NCBI GenBank assembly: GCA_022592435.1
Contig: JABYQS010000853.1
Location: 1-12,125, forward strand
DNA: 12,125 bases
Reading direction: 5' to 3'
From: Cerioporus squamosus
Lineage: Eukaryota > Basidiomycota > Agaricomycetes > Polyporales > Polyporaceae
Shown here: piece by piece, positions 1-8,416 of the stretch
How the letters are laid out: each line of letters begins with the position of its first letter
How positions within the stretch are numbered: position 1 is the first letter of the stretch
Made by a program: the position numbers and the translations under genes
The notes under the pieces: generated by a model
What the model saw: the letters and a program-made list of their open reading frames with translations, nothing else
The model's database searches: none
Told to the model about the DNA's origin: nothing

Positions 1-111
1 GAAGTGGCAGAGGAGAGAACGCACACGCGGCACAGAGAGAGGCAAGGACGGGCAAGATGGCCGCGAGCGCACGTCGACGGGCGCCACGCAGGCGACTCAT
101 CGACGCGGCAG

Positions 112-116
112 CCAAT
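112..116 (+). promoter_or_regulatory. CCAAT box upstream of the PH/vWA gene
   Basis: The sequence GCCAATCAGA at 111-120 is a near-ideal CCAAT-box context, the binding site of the HAP/NF-Y complex in fungi. It lies about 150 bases before a consensus donor (263) that appears to open a 5' UTR intron, so transcription would start roughly between 150 and 200. No good TATA box is visible nearby. The promoter role is inferred from position and motif only. Confidence 0.45.
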
Positions 117-262
117 CAGAGCTCTTGCGCACGGGGCGCCCTCTGCAGCCTTCGGGGCGTTCCTTGCTGCTGCCTCTCGACCGCGACCACCCCGCCCCCC
201 GAGCGACGGCACGGACTGCTCGAAGCCTCACATCGTCCCGAGTGTGGACACTCCCTCACGAG

Positions 263-660
263 GTGAGCTCTCTCTTGCTGCGCTTCTTGCTCCAAGATCT
301 CCTGCTCTTCACTTCCTGACCGCCACGGTTGTCGCGCAAGCTTTAGGGCCTCGAAATGCGCTTCTACCATATTTGGTAATGACGCGTGTATGTGAGCGAA
401 GCACTGCTTTCGTATGCGCCTCCTCTGCGATACTCTCCCATGCGCTTCTGGACTTTCATCAATATCGCCCCTGTTTCTCCCGCACTCTGCTCCAAATGTC
501 ATGAAGGTCCCGCGTATTGGCGGCTGAACCGCATATGGCAGTGGCGGTACAACTTACGAGCGAAGCGATATCGACCCTCTTCTCATGACCTTTTTCTATT
601 CATTTCGAACGCATTCCATATCCACGGCTCTACGCGATGCTAACCTTGGTTGATCTCTAG
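263..660 (+). other. Probable 5' UTR intron of the PH/vWA gene
   Basis: The 3' end is well supported: a GCTAAC branch sequence near 638-643 is followed about 15 bases later by TCTCTAG ending at 660. The best matching donor is GTGAGC at 263, giving an intron of 398 bases, long for this genome type but normal for a 5' UTR intron. Other donors are possible (GTATGT at 383, GTGAGC at 391). The sequence between has no convincing coding frame. The next exon opens with an ATG at 663. Confidence 0.5.
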
Positions 661-662
661 GC

Positions 663-3600
663 ATGCTTCACCGCTGTCTATGGCCCACCGCCGGGTCCAT
701 CTCGTGCGGCGGTGTTATCCGCAAGTCCAACCTTGGAGTCTGCGGAGTATGTAGAAGACCGATGAAAGTGGGCGACGGCGATGGAGGCAAATCTAACAGT
801 GCGTACACGCAGTCTCTGCGAACAAAACCGGTCCTGAGATTTCGTAGAATTGGCCGCCTTGACTGGAATGGGTGATCCTGCTGTTCAAGCACTCTTCCCC
901 GGACGCGACACGCCCTCCTCTATGCGCTCGTTTAACGGCCACGGACACCCGCACGGACGTGGCGCGGTGCCTCAGAAGCCTTTCGATCCGACTGAGGACG
1001 ACCCTGTCGAACACAAGTCCGCCCATTCGCAGGAGCAATCGCACTACGTCGTTGCTCCCTCGATTCACGTCCAATCCGAGTTCGCATCCATCACGCGGAC
1101 GTCGGACGCGAGCCAACCGCTGACATGTCTCGTTGTGGTCGAGCTCCCTGGAAAACGGACTAATACTGTCCCCGGCTCCGTCATGACCATGTCCGAGCCC
1201 TTCACGCCAACGCCGAAGAACACAAGCATCTACCGCGACGGCAGCAACCACTCTGTACATTCTGGTCCTCATTCGAATGACTTCTCCATGTCGCCACAGT
1301 CCCAGTACATCTCCGCCGATCGACAGTCGCAGTCTGGCTCCCACCACATGTCCCCTTCGACATCGCATGACCCGCTCGTGACCTCACCTATCGAGCGCGA
1401 AATCATCCAAGATGAGGACAACTCGCCATTCAGCGCCATTACGGAGGACCTCCGGAACCGAATCATCGACTGGAAGGGCCATCCTCTCTCCGGACTTGGG
1501 CCGCTCCAAATGTACGATCTCCTGTCGGTACGGCGAGACGCGCTCGTGCGTGAGTTCTTCGTCTACCTGTTCAAGGAGGCGATCATCTGCGTTGTCGAGG
1601 AGAAGAAGCGGACCCTTGGCCGCCTCCTCTCCTCCGCGGGCGCGGCGTCCGCGTTCGGCGATGGCACAGGGTCCGGCTCTGTCAGCGGCGGTAACTCGCA
1701 GCGTGGCGTTCTCCGCCTGAAGGGCCGCATCTACATCAGGCACATCCGGCATGTCACAGATACGTCTGTGTCCGGCGAGCTGAGCCTGACGATTGACATG
1801 GAGGACGAGCGGTTGGACTCGTTCATCCTGATCTTCAAGGACCGGTCATCCTTGGAGACATGGAAGGCACATATCCAGGCACTTGTCGCGCTCTACCAGC
1901 AAACGAGCGTACAAGCGCAGCAGCCACCATCACAAACTGACTATGGGCGGTCTCCGGATCTGGAGGAGTTCGGCGGGAGCGCGAAGGCGGCGCGGATGCT
2001 CAGCGACGAATTCGGCGGCAACCAGAAGGCGATGCGCATGCTCAGCGGGAGCACGACGAACACCACGGTCAGTACCGCCGATAGCTTGCTGAATGGATCA
2101 GCGCGGTCGACAGTGTCTTCTAACACGTCGTATGGTTCCGCTTCGCTCGGACCGCGTGCGGGCCTCCACCAGAAACTGTCCACGCTCGAGGAGGACGACG
2201 AGCTCAGCAGGTACTCGTCGCCGACACCACTCGTGGCCCCGCACATGTCCACCGGCCCGTCCAACTCGCTCACCCCGCTCCCGCATGCGCCCATGGACCT
2301 CATCCTCGTCATCTCTGTGCCCGGCCCGAACTCGACGCCGAGCACAGCTGCACTGAAGATGCGTGTCATCAGGACGTCGCTGGACTTCATCCTCGCGTCG
2401 CTGGCGCCCAAGGACCGCCTGAGCTTGGTAACGTTCGAGGTGGGCATTGGCGAGAGAGTGCGGAGGACGCCGTTCCTGTCGGTCGGAAAGGCGCCGAGCC
2501 GGCAGCGGCTGTCCAAGTTCATAGAGGACATCGGACGGCGGGAGGAGTTCGACGACGAGTTCCTCGTCAGGGTGTCGCAGGAGGACAAGACGGATGTCGT
2601 GACGGCTGTCAACAATGGTGAGTCGCAGTGACGTTTATGGGCGCCCTGTCTCGACTTTGGCTGATCGACGTCGTGCTAACTGCGTCGCATCACAGGGCTG
2701 GACATCGTGCTGCAGCGCAAGTCGCGGAACCCTGTCACGGGCTTCGTGCTTGTCAGCGACTCGTCAGACACGACGCGGCGGGCGCAGATGGACCTGGTGC
2801 TCGCGCGTGCCGAGGCTGCGAATGTTCCTATCCACTCGTTCGGCTACGGTCGGTCGCACGACCCGGCATCGCTCTGGCTCATGTCGAACCACACAAGCGG
2901 GACGTACACGTTCGTCAAGGACTGGTACGACCTCCGGGACTGCCTGGCGGGATGCATCGGTGGCATGATGTCCATTGCGATCATGAACATGAAGCTGCAC
3001 CTGAAGATCGTGGACGGCAACCGATTCCGCATCCGGAAGATCTCTGGTGGCCCGCTTGCCATCCTCTCGTCGGATGGCCGCGATGTCGACGTCGAGCTCG
3101 GCGAACTCCGGTATGGGGAGCGTAAGGAGATGCTCGTCGAGCTGGAGCTGGACAACAGCGACGTCTCGCAGAGCCCCATTTCGCCCCAGAACGCGGTGTC
3201 GCCGCGCGCGCTGAACGCCACGGACGTCTTCAATCAGCGCATGGGCCTTGATGCGCTCTCGATCGGCGATCTGCCCGACCTTGCGGAGGGCATGATGGAC
3301 CGCATGATCGACGAGGTGCCTGTGTTCGAGGTCGACGGTTCGTTCTTCGACCCCAACGCGCAGAAGAACGTGTCGCGTCTGGCGCACCCTGTTCTGCTCA
3401 CTGTCACCCTCCTCCCCAACACCGGCAGCCGGCCACGCACCCAGCTGCGACGAGCGGCGGCTCGGACCCGGTCATCGTACGCCGGCGCATGGAGCTCCTT
3501 GCCTCGGACATGATCACGCGCATGCTCGTGCTGGTGTCGAGGCGGAACATGCCGCAGGCGCAGAAGCTGCTGAGCGAGACACGGCGGATCCTGCACACGG

Positions 3601-3975
3601 TGCTGCAGAACATCTCGCAGGCGCTGCCTCCGCCACAGCGGGATGGGAGCATCGCGGCGAGGAACCGCAAGGAGATGCTCGCGCTGTCGACCGTCCGTGC
3701 CATCCAGGCGATCATGCAGGACATGCAGATCCTGTCGGAGGCGCTGGACGAGCAGGCGGATACGTTTGCCCTCGACCAGCGGAACTTTGGCGCTCAGCAG
3801 GTGAGTTTCCGTCGTTGGTGTGGGTTGGCGTGCGTGCTGACTGTGTGTGCAGGCCAAGGTGCTCCGCGACCAGAAGAGCTGGAGTGGCCGAAGCGCGATC
3901 GAGCGTCTGTTCTGGACGATCGACAGCTCTATCGAGCTGGTTTCTCGAAGTACTGACTGGGTTGCGCGCGAGTGA
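663..3975 (+). CDS. PH-like and vWA domain protein with helical C-terminal domain; frame broken by one base
   Basis: This is an intracellular protein of about 1,045 residues from ATG 663, or about 992 from ATG 868. Exons: 663-798, 848-2617, 2696-3800, 3853-3975; intron 799-847 is the least certain. Numbering from ATG 868: residues 1-185 are Ser/Thr/Pro-rich; about 188-346 are PH-like, with basic beta strands (RLKGRIYIRHIRHV) and a closing helix (LETWKAHIQALVALY). A second low-complexity linker leads to a vWA domain at about 475-680, then a beta-rich segment and a helical C-terminus (ELLASDMITRMLVLVSRRNM onward) resembling the region found after vWA in Vwaint-type proteins. The MIDAS DxSxS motif is absent (VISVPGPNS), while the later T (KTDVV) and D (LVSDSSD) are present. 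Introns 2618-2695 (GTGAGT, GCTAAC, ACAG) and 3801-3852 are clear. The frame slips by one base at about 3410-3440; uncorrected translation stops at 3513. A membrane or ubiquitin-linked adaptor role is only a guess. Confidence 0.85.
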
Positions 3976-4330
3976 TTGCGCTCGCGCTCCGTTGCTGCTT
4001 CTATGTGTATCTATCTAACACTCTCGGACTCCCCTGCCCCGCCGTTTCCCCCGCGCGTCCCCCACACCCACGAAACTGTACACGCGTATCTTGTATCTGT
4101 TCACCTCGTCGCGTGCGGCCCTTCCCCTCCCTCGCTCTTGCATCTTTGCCCATCTTTCTCTTGGCTCGTCGTCTCCCTTCTCTCTTCCTCTCTGTACGGC
4201 TGTTTGTGTTCTAGTTTCCTGCTCCGCAGCCTGTTACCCCGTCTCGCTTTGACACCCCCTGCCTCTCGTTTACCCGTGTCCCGTTCGATCGTTTGTCTTC
4301 CTCGCTTGTCTCGTACGGTATACCTTGCCG
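3976..4330 (+). other. Pyrimidine-rich 3' flank of the PH/vWA gene
   Basis: The 350 bases after the stop codon are strongly C/T-rich on the plus strand. They are probably 3' UTR and terminator sequence. No AATAAA-like signal stands out, and the open frames here simply reflect the skewed composition. Confidence 0.4.
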
Positions 4331-4989
4331 CGCGCCCTCGGATATCTGGATCAGGGCGGGGCTAATCGTCGTTGGTCACGACTGGGCGCGGCCGCGCTTT
4401 GGGCTGGCTGGCGGTCGAACGTCGCCCGCGGTCGCGTCCGTCGTCGGTTTGTATTTCTGTTGTGTAATCGTAGATAGAAGATATGCAAATATGCACATGC
4501 CTTTCTCTCCGCGGGCGAGCGTCTTCGCGTGCGATCGCAAGCGAGCGGCAAGCGAGCACAGCAGGGTGGTTAGCGTGGACGTGGATCTCGCGTGCGTCCG
4601 CCCCGAATGCACGCAAGAGCTCGAATCCGCCGATAAAAACGTTGGAAAGGGCACTGTACGGCGCATACAGAGCAGTAGGAGATGTGCCGGACACGGTGTG
4701 CCCGAGAGCGGGGAGTCGGGGACTTTGCGCGGGCTGGGCTTCTGCGGGCTCGGTTTTTGGAGAGGGTGCATTCGGGCTATCGAGTACATATACGAGACTA
4801 GCTACAGCTGTACGCATTCCGCCCTCGAGCCCCACCCGAACTCGCTCTTGAGACGGGCGCCTACTCTGCCTCCATAGCGCTCTCGTGCTCGGCGCGTCTT
4901 GTCTCCTGCCACCACCACCGTCTCCTCCCGCAGCCCCGCCTACCGTCCGGAAAGGCGTCGACGCGCGCATATGCGAAGAAGGGGACCGA
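4331..4989. other. Stretch without a defensible gene
   Basis: Two overlapping open frames exist, one on each strand: a plus-strand frame at 4293-4877 lacking an ATG at its opening, and a minus-strand frame of 202 codons from an ATG at 4970 down to 4362. The minus-strand frame is rich in Arg, Ala and Pro near its N-terminus but has a more protein-like middle (4480-4680). Neither has flanking promoter or splice signals I can trust, and neither resembles a family I recognise. If there is a gene here, the minus-strand frame is the better candidate. A short AT-rich patch at 4468-4500 (ATATGCAAATATGC) may belong to a transcript end. Confidence 0.25.
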
Positions 4990-5017
4990 GTGTCTGCAGG
5001 TAAGTCCGGCGGTTAGG

Positions 5018-5273
5018 GCAGATGTATGCGCGATGTCCCATCCGGAAAGGAGGTGGGAGACAACACGGGGTAGGAAGAGGACGAGTGTTTACCCGCAGTC
5101 CCTCGTCACCATCCAGATAATCTCCAGCCCGTCCCCCGCATCCAGCCTCCGGACGTCTTCTCTGCGCTGCGGCAGCGTCAAGAGCAGATACATGTGCGGC
5201 ATCCGATATGGAAGACGAATAAGTCTGGGGACACACGCGGTAGGAAGAGGACGAGTGCTCACCCGCAGTCCCT
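5018..5273. repeat. Two tandem copies of a unit of about 166-170 bp
   Basis: Copy 1 (5018-5103) and copy 2 (5184-5273) both run from GCAGAT through a diverged middle to a near-identical end. The ends at 5070-5103 and 5240-5273 (GTAGGAAGAGGACGAGTG...ACCCGCAGTCCCT) differ at two of the first 34 bases and lie 170 bases apart. Each conserved end begins with GT and finishes in a pyrimidine-bearing CAG, so it could be read as an intron end. The filler between copies (5104-5183) is part of the period. No protein product is evident. Confidence 0.75.
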
Positions 5274-5358
5274 TGCGCAACACCTGTGACCTCGACGGTC
5301 GCTTGAGGTGGCAGCCCACGCTACTCGACAGCCCGGTGAACGGGAGATCCAAGCGGCG

Positions 5359-5872
5359 CTCCCTGCACGTCTCTCTGGCCCTGCCAACTGGATGTATGCG
5401 CTGCAGCGTCGACCAGCAGGTAAGCATACACTATCAGATGTTGTAGGAGGATGCAGGTACGTACTACCTCCCAGGTCCGTGTTCCGTGCTCTTCTCTATG
5501 GTCGTCGCGCTCAGTAGGAACCTACATGCGAACTACGAGCCCTTTGTGCTGTTTCTGGCAGCTAGGTAAGTTGTGATTGCGCTGACAACCCCAGGTACGT
5601 ACCCTGTTCTCTTCGGACTTTCCAGCGACGCTCTCTGCTCGTCTCTCCCGCGCTGCCAGCTGACTGTATGCGCTGAAGTGTAGGTGAGCATACGCCGAAG
5701 ATGTCATAAGAGGAATGCAAGTATGTACCGTTGAGCTTCGTCTTCCGTCCTGTCGTCGCGCTCAGGTAGGTGCCAACATGCGAACCATGCTTCATGCTGT
5801 TCGCAGCAGTCAGGTAAGTCATGATACGCTGACGGAATACAACTGCAGGTGCGTACCTTGTCCTCTTCGGCC
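5359..5872. repeat. Two tandem copies of a diverged unit of about 245-270 bp
   Basis: Copy 1 (5359-5619) and copy 2 (5631-5872) line up throughout in the same order. Landmarks are a TGTATGCGCTG block (5393 and 5665), an AGGTAAGCATAC / AGGTGAGCATAC block, a GTCGTCGCGCTCAG block, an ACATGCGAAC block, an AGGTAAGT block, a CTGAC, then AGGTRCGTACC and a final TCTTCGG. Spacing between landmarks shrinks from 272 to about 250 because of indels. At least six AG|GT splice-like junctions recur at matching places. The start of copy 1 also resembles part of the upstream array, so all units may share an origin. Confidence 0.8.
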
Positions 5873-5990
5873 TATCCGGCGGTGCGAGCGACGATTGCGT
5901 TGCATAGTGGTGTCGGAGCGAACGGCGCATGCAGTCAACCCTATACATCCGGTAAGTTTTCAGGACATAGGTACGTACTTTGTCGGCACG
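5873..5990. repeat. Partial third copy of the tandem unit
   Basis: The stretch keeps the tail of the preceding unit: GGTAAGTTTTCAGGACATAG followed at 5971 by GTACGTACTTTGTC, matching the AGGTAAGT...AGGTACGTACCCTGTTC tail of the earlier copies with a shorter gap. The front of the unit is too diverged to align by eye. It marks the right end of the array. Confidence 0.5.
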
Positions 5991-6535
5991 CGGATCGCGC
6001 TCTAGCCTCCGTCGCAGCCCCGACTGCAGCCCGCTTCAGAGCAGCCGGTTGCGTGGGGATATCGGATGAGCTGTAAGCTGGGTATGTGCCTTCTGAACGC
6101 CTCCGCGCTGAACCAGCACCCCGAGACAACGTGCAACTTGCTGGTGTTATGTTGTCGAGTGCTGACCGTTGTGCAAGCAGTGCCTTGTGTGCGAGCAGGC
6201 CTGGCAGCGCAAACGATATGGTGTACGAGGCAGGGGAAGATGTCGCACCCGGGAGACGCATTCTGCAGGTGCTTCACTGAGTACTGTGCTAGCAGCGAGA
6301 CGGGAAGAGCAGAGCGAGGGAGAGGCTGGGAGAGTGGCGTCTGGTGCAATCCACAAGGATGAAGACGATGCGGATGTCCGCGAAGCAGTGTGGAACTGAG
6401 GGTAGAGGATGTCCGGAAAGACGCGGGATGGTGGGAGGCTTTGCGGCGAGCGCGACTCTTCCAACTGTCGAGTCTCGACCGAGCAGAAGGTCCCGGTCGC
6501 ATCTGAGCGGCTGGTCAGGCTGTGAAGGTTAGTTC
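5991..6535. other. Intergenic or decayed sequence with splice-like motifs
   Basis: Open frames of 98 codons (plus, 6066-6362) and 166 codons (minus, 6502-6002) overlap here. Both are rich in Arg, Cys and Ser and neither shows a family motif. A GTATGT at about 6081 followed by TGCTGACC and a CAG near 6180 looks like an intron of about 100 bases, but no exons on either side give a convincing protein. I see no gene that can be supported. Confidence 0.25.
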
Positions 6536-8240
6536 TTAGGCGAGCTGCATCATTCAGCGTTGGTGACTGCTTGGCAGGTAGCATAGATAGATACTCCAGA
6601 CTGAGTATGTAGTCAGTACTGAAGAGTCAATAGACCGATTTTCTGACTGCGTCATGAGAATAGAGATGGCCAGCGCATTCAGCCCACTATCATTCAAACC
6701 TACACTGACAGGATGTCAAGAGCTCCAAGCTATGCTGTCTCGGAAATCCGAGACTCGAGTCTCTGGCATCTGCTGAGCACTGTAGATGCCGGTCATCGGA
6801 GTCTTGTTCAACGGTGACTGATCCCGAGCATGGAAAGTTCCTTGCGGGCCCCGCTCAGTCGCACTGCCCTCGCCTCGGCCCTTGATTGCGGCACAGTTTG
6901 TCCTGCCGCTGGTGTACTCTGGCCTTGCATCCATTTCTTCAGTGCGCCTACCACCCATACTCCTCTTCAAACTACCAATGAGACCATCCTCACAGCTACA
7001 GAAGAGTCAGAGCACATGACAGAGCATGATTTCCAGCAGTCATGGCAGTCTCGTGATGATCATGGGTGAAAGAGCTTGCATCGCTTGAGTTTCAGTCGTC
7101 ACCTCGCCTAAATCGGCTCACTAGTGCATCTCCTCTCTTGCCACATATGCCAAGTATGGGTCGGGACTTCTGCTGGGAAGGGTCGGGACCGGGAGACGCA
7201 TGACCACTTTGACATGTGCGGTCGGACTCAGACTCGAGAGTAATCCCTGTTACGTTAGGTAGGTGCATGTCTGGCAAGTTCAAGTCACTGAGTTCTATCG
7301 CTTTCTATGTAGTATAGGCATGGCAGAGTGTGATCATGTTGTAGAGAAGTCCAGGTGGATGCCCATCTGACAGTCAGAAGACACATGGTACATGTTCTAA
7401 GTACTTCAGACTGTTAGTGCAAGTCGAAATCCCTAGCACTCGTAGTCACAGAGCGACCATAACAAAGCTGGTACTCTGAGTATGCATGAAGTCAACGTAC
7501 AAGGTCACAGAATCAGTCAGAAATGAATGAGGTGAGGTCGAAGCTCGGGGGAACAATACCTGAGCGCGGATGTGGCGGCGGCGCTTGCGCCACTACGCCT
7601 TGCGCAGATCTGGATCTGGGCAGGCCTCGCGCTGTTCTTACTCTCGTACACGGCGTACAACTAGGGAAACCAGAGGATTCACACTTCGAATGCAAATTTA
7701 TGCTCAATTGTCTGCACTACAACGCGGATCTATGACTCTACTTACATGGAAGATTGTCTTGCCCACTTCCAAGTTGAATCCACATCCGACGACGTCCTCC
7801 GACCCCTTTATGGTCAACTCCCTTCTCCAGTACCCATGCCTGGCTCGACTAGGTGCGCTAGCCAATACTACCCAACCTAAGTGTCTCCGCCAATACTGAC
7901 CGTATGCCCAGAAAGCAGGAAACTCGCAGAATCAGCTGCAATGCTCCATTCCGTGTGTCTGCCCGTTCAGCATCCCCATGGTCTCGCCGCAATTCTCAGC
8001 CTCCCCTATTGATGAGAAACGGAGCGCCCAGCTAGGCGAGCAGCGCCCTCAATGTTGCGAGTGCTGAAACGTACGCCAACGCTTGGAATTGTGCATCTTC
8101 CGCTCCCCGGATCCACTAACCTTCGCCCGCTCGTGCTGTCGCATCCTGGTTCGCCCGCACCCAGAGGCTCTCCCGGGCTTGGCTCTCCGAGTCCCGGCTT
8201 CTCTGTTTGTTTGCGCAAAGAGTTTGTTCGTGTTTCGGGA
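6536..8240. other. Lower-GC stretch without a supported gene
   Basis: This 1.7-kb stretch is visibly less GC-rich than its flanks and its open frames are short. The best is a plus-strand frame from an ATG at 7523 to 7735 (70 codons, Cys- and Gly-containing), which has no promoter, intron or family support. No tRNA boxes, long terminal repeats or transposase motifs were seen. It is probably intergenic, with the promoter of the downstream locus at its right end. Confidence 0.4.
6737..6763. repeat. Overlapping hairpin and 14-bp palindrome
   Basis: GTCTCGG (6737-6743) pairs perfectly with CCGAGAC (6748-6754) around a 4-base AAAT loop. The GAGAC inside its right arm also begins a perfect 14-bp palindrome, GAGACTCGAGTCTC, at 6750-6763. 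The two structures share GAGAC and so exclude each other. There is no adjacent gene to make it a terminator, and a protein-binding site or a chance structure are both possible. Confidence 0.6.
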
Positions 8241-8253
8241 GATCGTCCATGTG

Positions 8254-8261
8254 TATATATA
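8254..8261 (+). promoter_or_regulatory. TATA box of the intron-rich locus
   Basis: A perfect TATATATA lies in otherwise GC-rich sequence, and a strong pyrimidine tract begins about 15-25 bases downstream, the usual layout of a well-expressed fungal promoter. Transcription would then start around 8285-8300, inside the pyrimidine repeats. The first plus-strand ATG codons downstream are at 8370 (a 26-codon frame only) and 8417. The TATA sequence itself is symmetric, so the plus orientation rests on the pyrimidine tract and the plus-strand introns beyond it. Confidence 0.6.
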
Positions 8262-8277
8262 CTGTGCCGCTACGCCC

Positions 8278-8346
8278 TCTTCGACACTCATCCCTTTCCC
8301 TCTACGACATTCATTCCTTTCCCTCTTCGACACTCGTCCTCTTCTC
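8278..8346 (+). repeat. Three tandem 23-bp pyrimidine-rich repeats
   Basis: Units at 8278-8300, 8301-8323 and 8324-8346 each begin TCTWCGACAYTC and continue with a C/T tract. Copies 1 and 2 differ at three positions; copy 3 matches the first half closely and drifts in the second. They sit where the core promoter and 5' UTR should be, directly after the TATA box, and probably form the initiator-type CT tract. Confidence 0.8.
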
Positions 8347-8416
8347 TCGTCCTCCACATCGCCTCTTCCATGCCCCTCCATCCCGCCTGCTATTGCTTGG
8401 GCTTGTACCCTTCTTC

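Noticed and set aside
1..504. Open frame of 166 codons at the left edge
   Set aside because: It lacks an ATG, is rich in Arg, Pro and Ala, and spans the probable promoter and the start of the 5' UTR intron. A coding link to the first exon is possible only if the gene starts left of the window.
3391..3428. A 38-base GT..AG segment that would repair the frame of the vWA gene
   Set aside because: The donor GTTCTG is poor, the length is below the range of the other introns (49-78 bases), and it removes conserved-looking beta-strand sequence (VLLTVTLLP). A one-base error or mutation is simpler.
2764..3857. Long minus-strand frames (about 207 codons each) opposite the vWA gene
   Set aside because: The plus strand here encodes recognisable vWA sequence with clear introns, so the reverse frames are by-products of GC-rich codon use.
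4000..4365. Plus-strand frames downstream of the vWA gene
   Set aside because: They are made of Ser, Leu, Pro and Arg from a C/T-rich tract, which is typical of 3' flanking sequence rather than coding sequence.
5018..5990. CRISPR-like array
   Set aside because: Repeat units are long, diverged and contiguous with no uniform spacers, and the genome is eukaryotic.
6247..7203. Shared 13-mer CCGGGAGACGCAT at about 6248 and 7190
   Set aside because: About one such match is expected by chance in a window of this length, and the flanks do not align.
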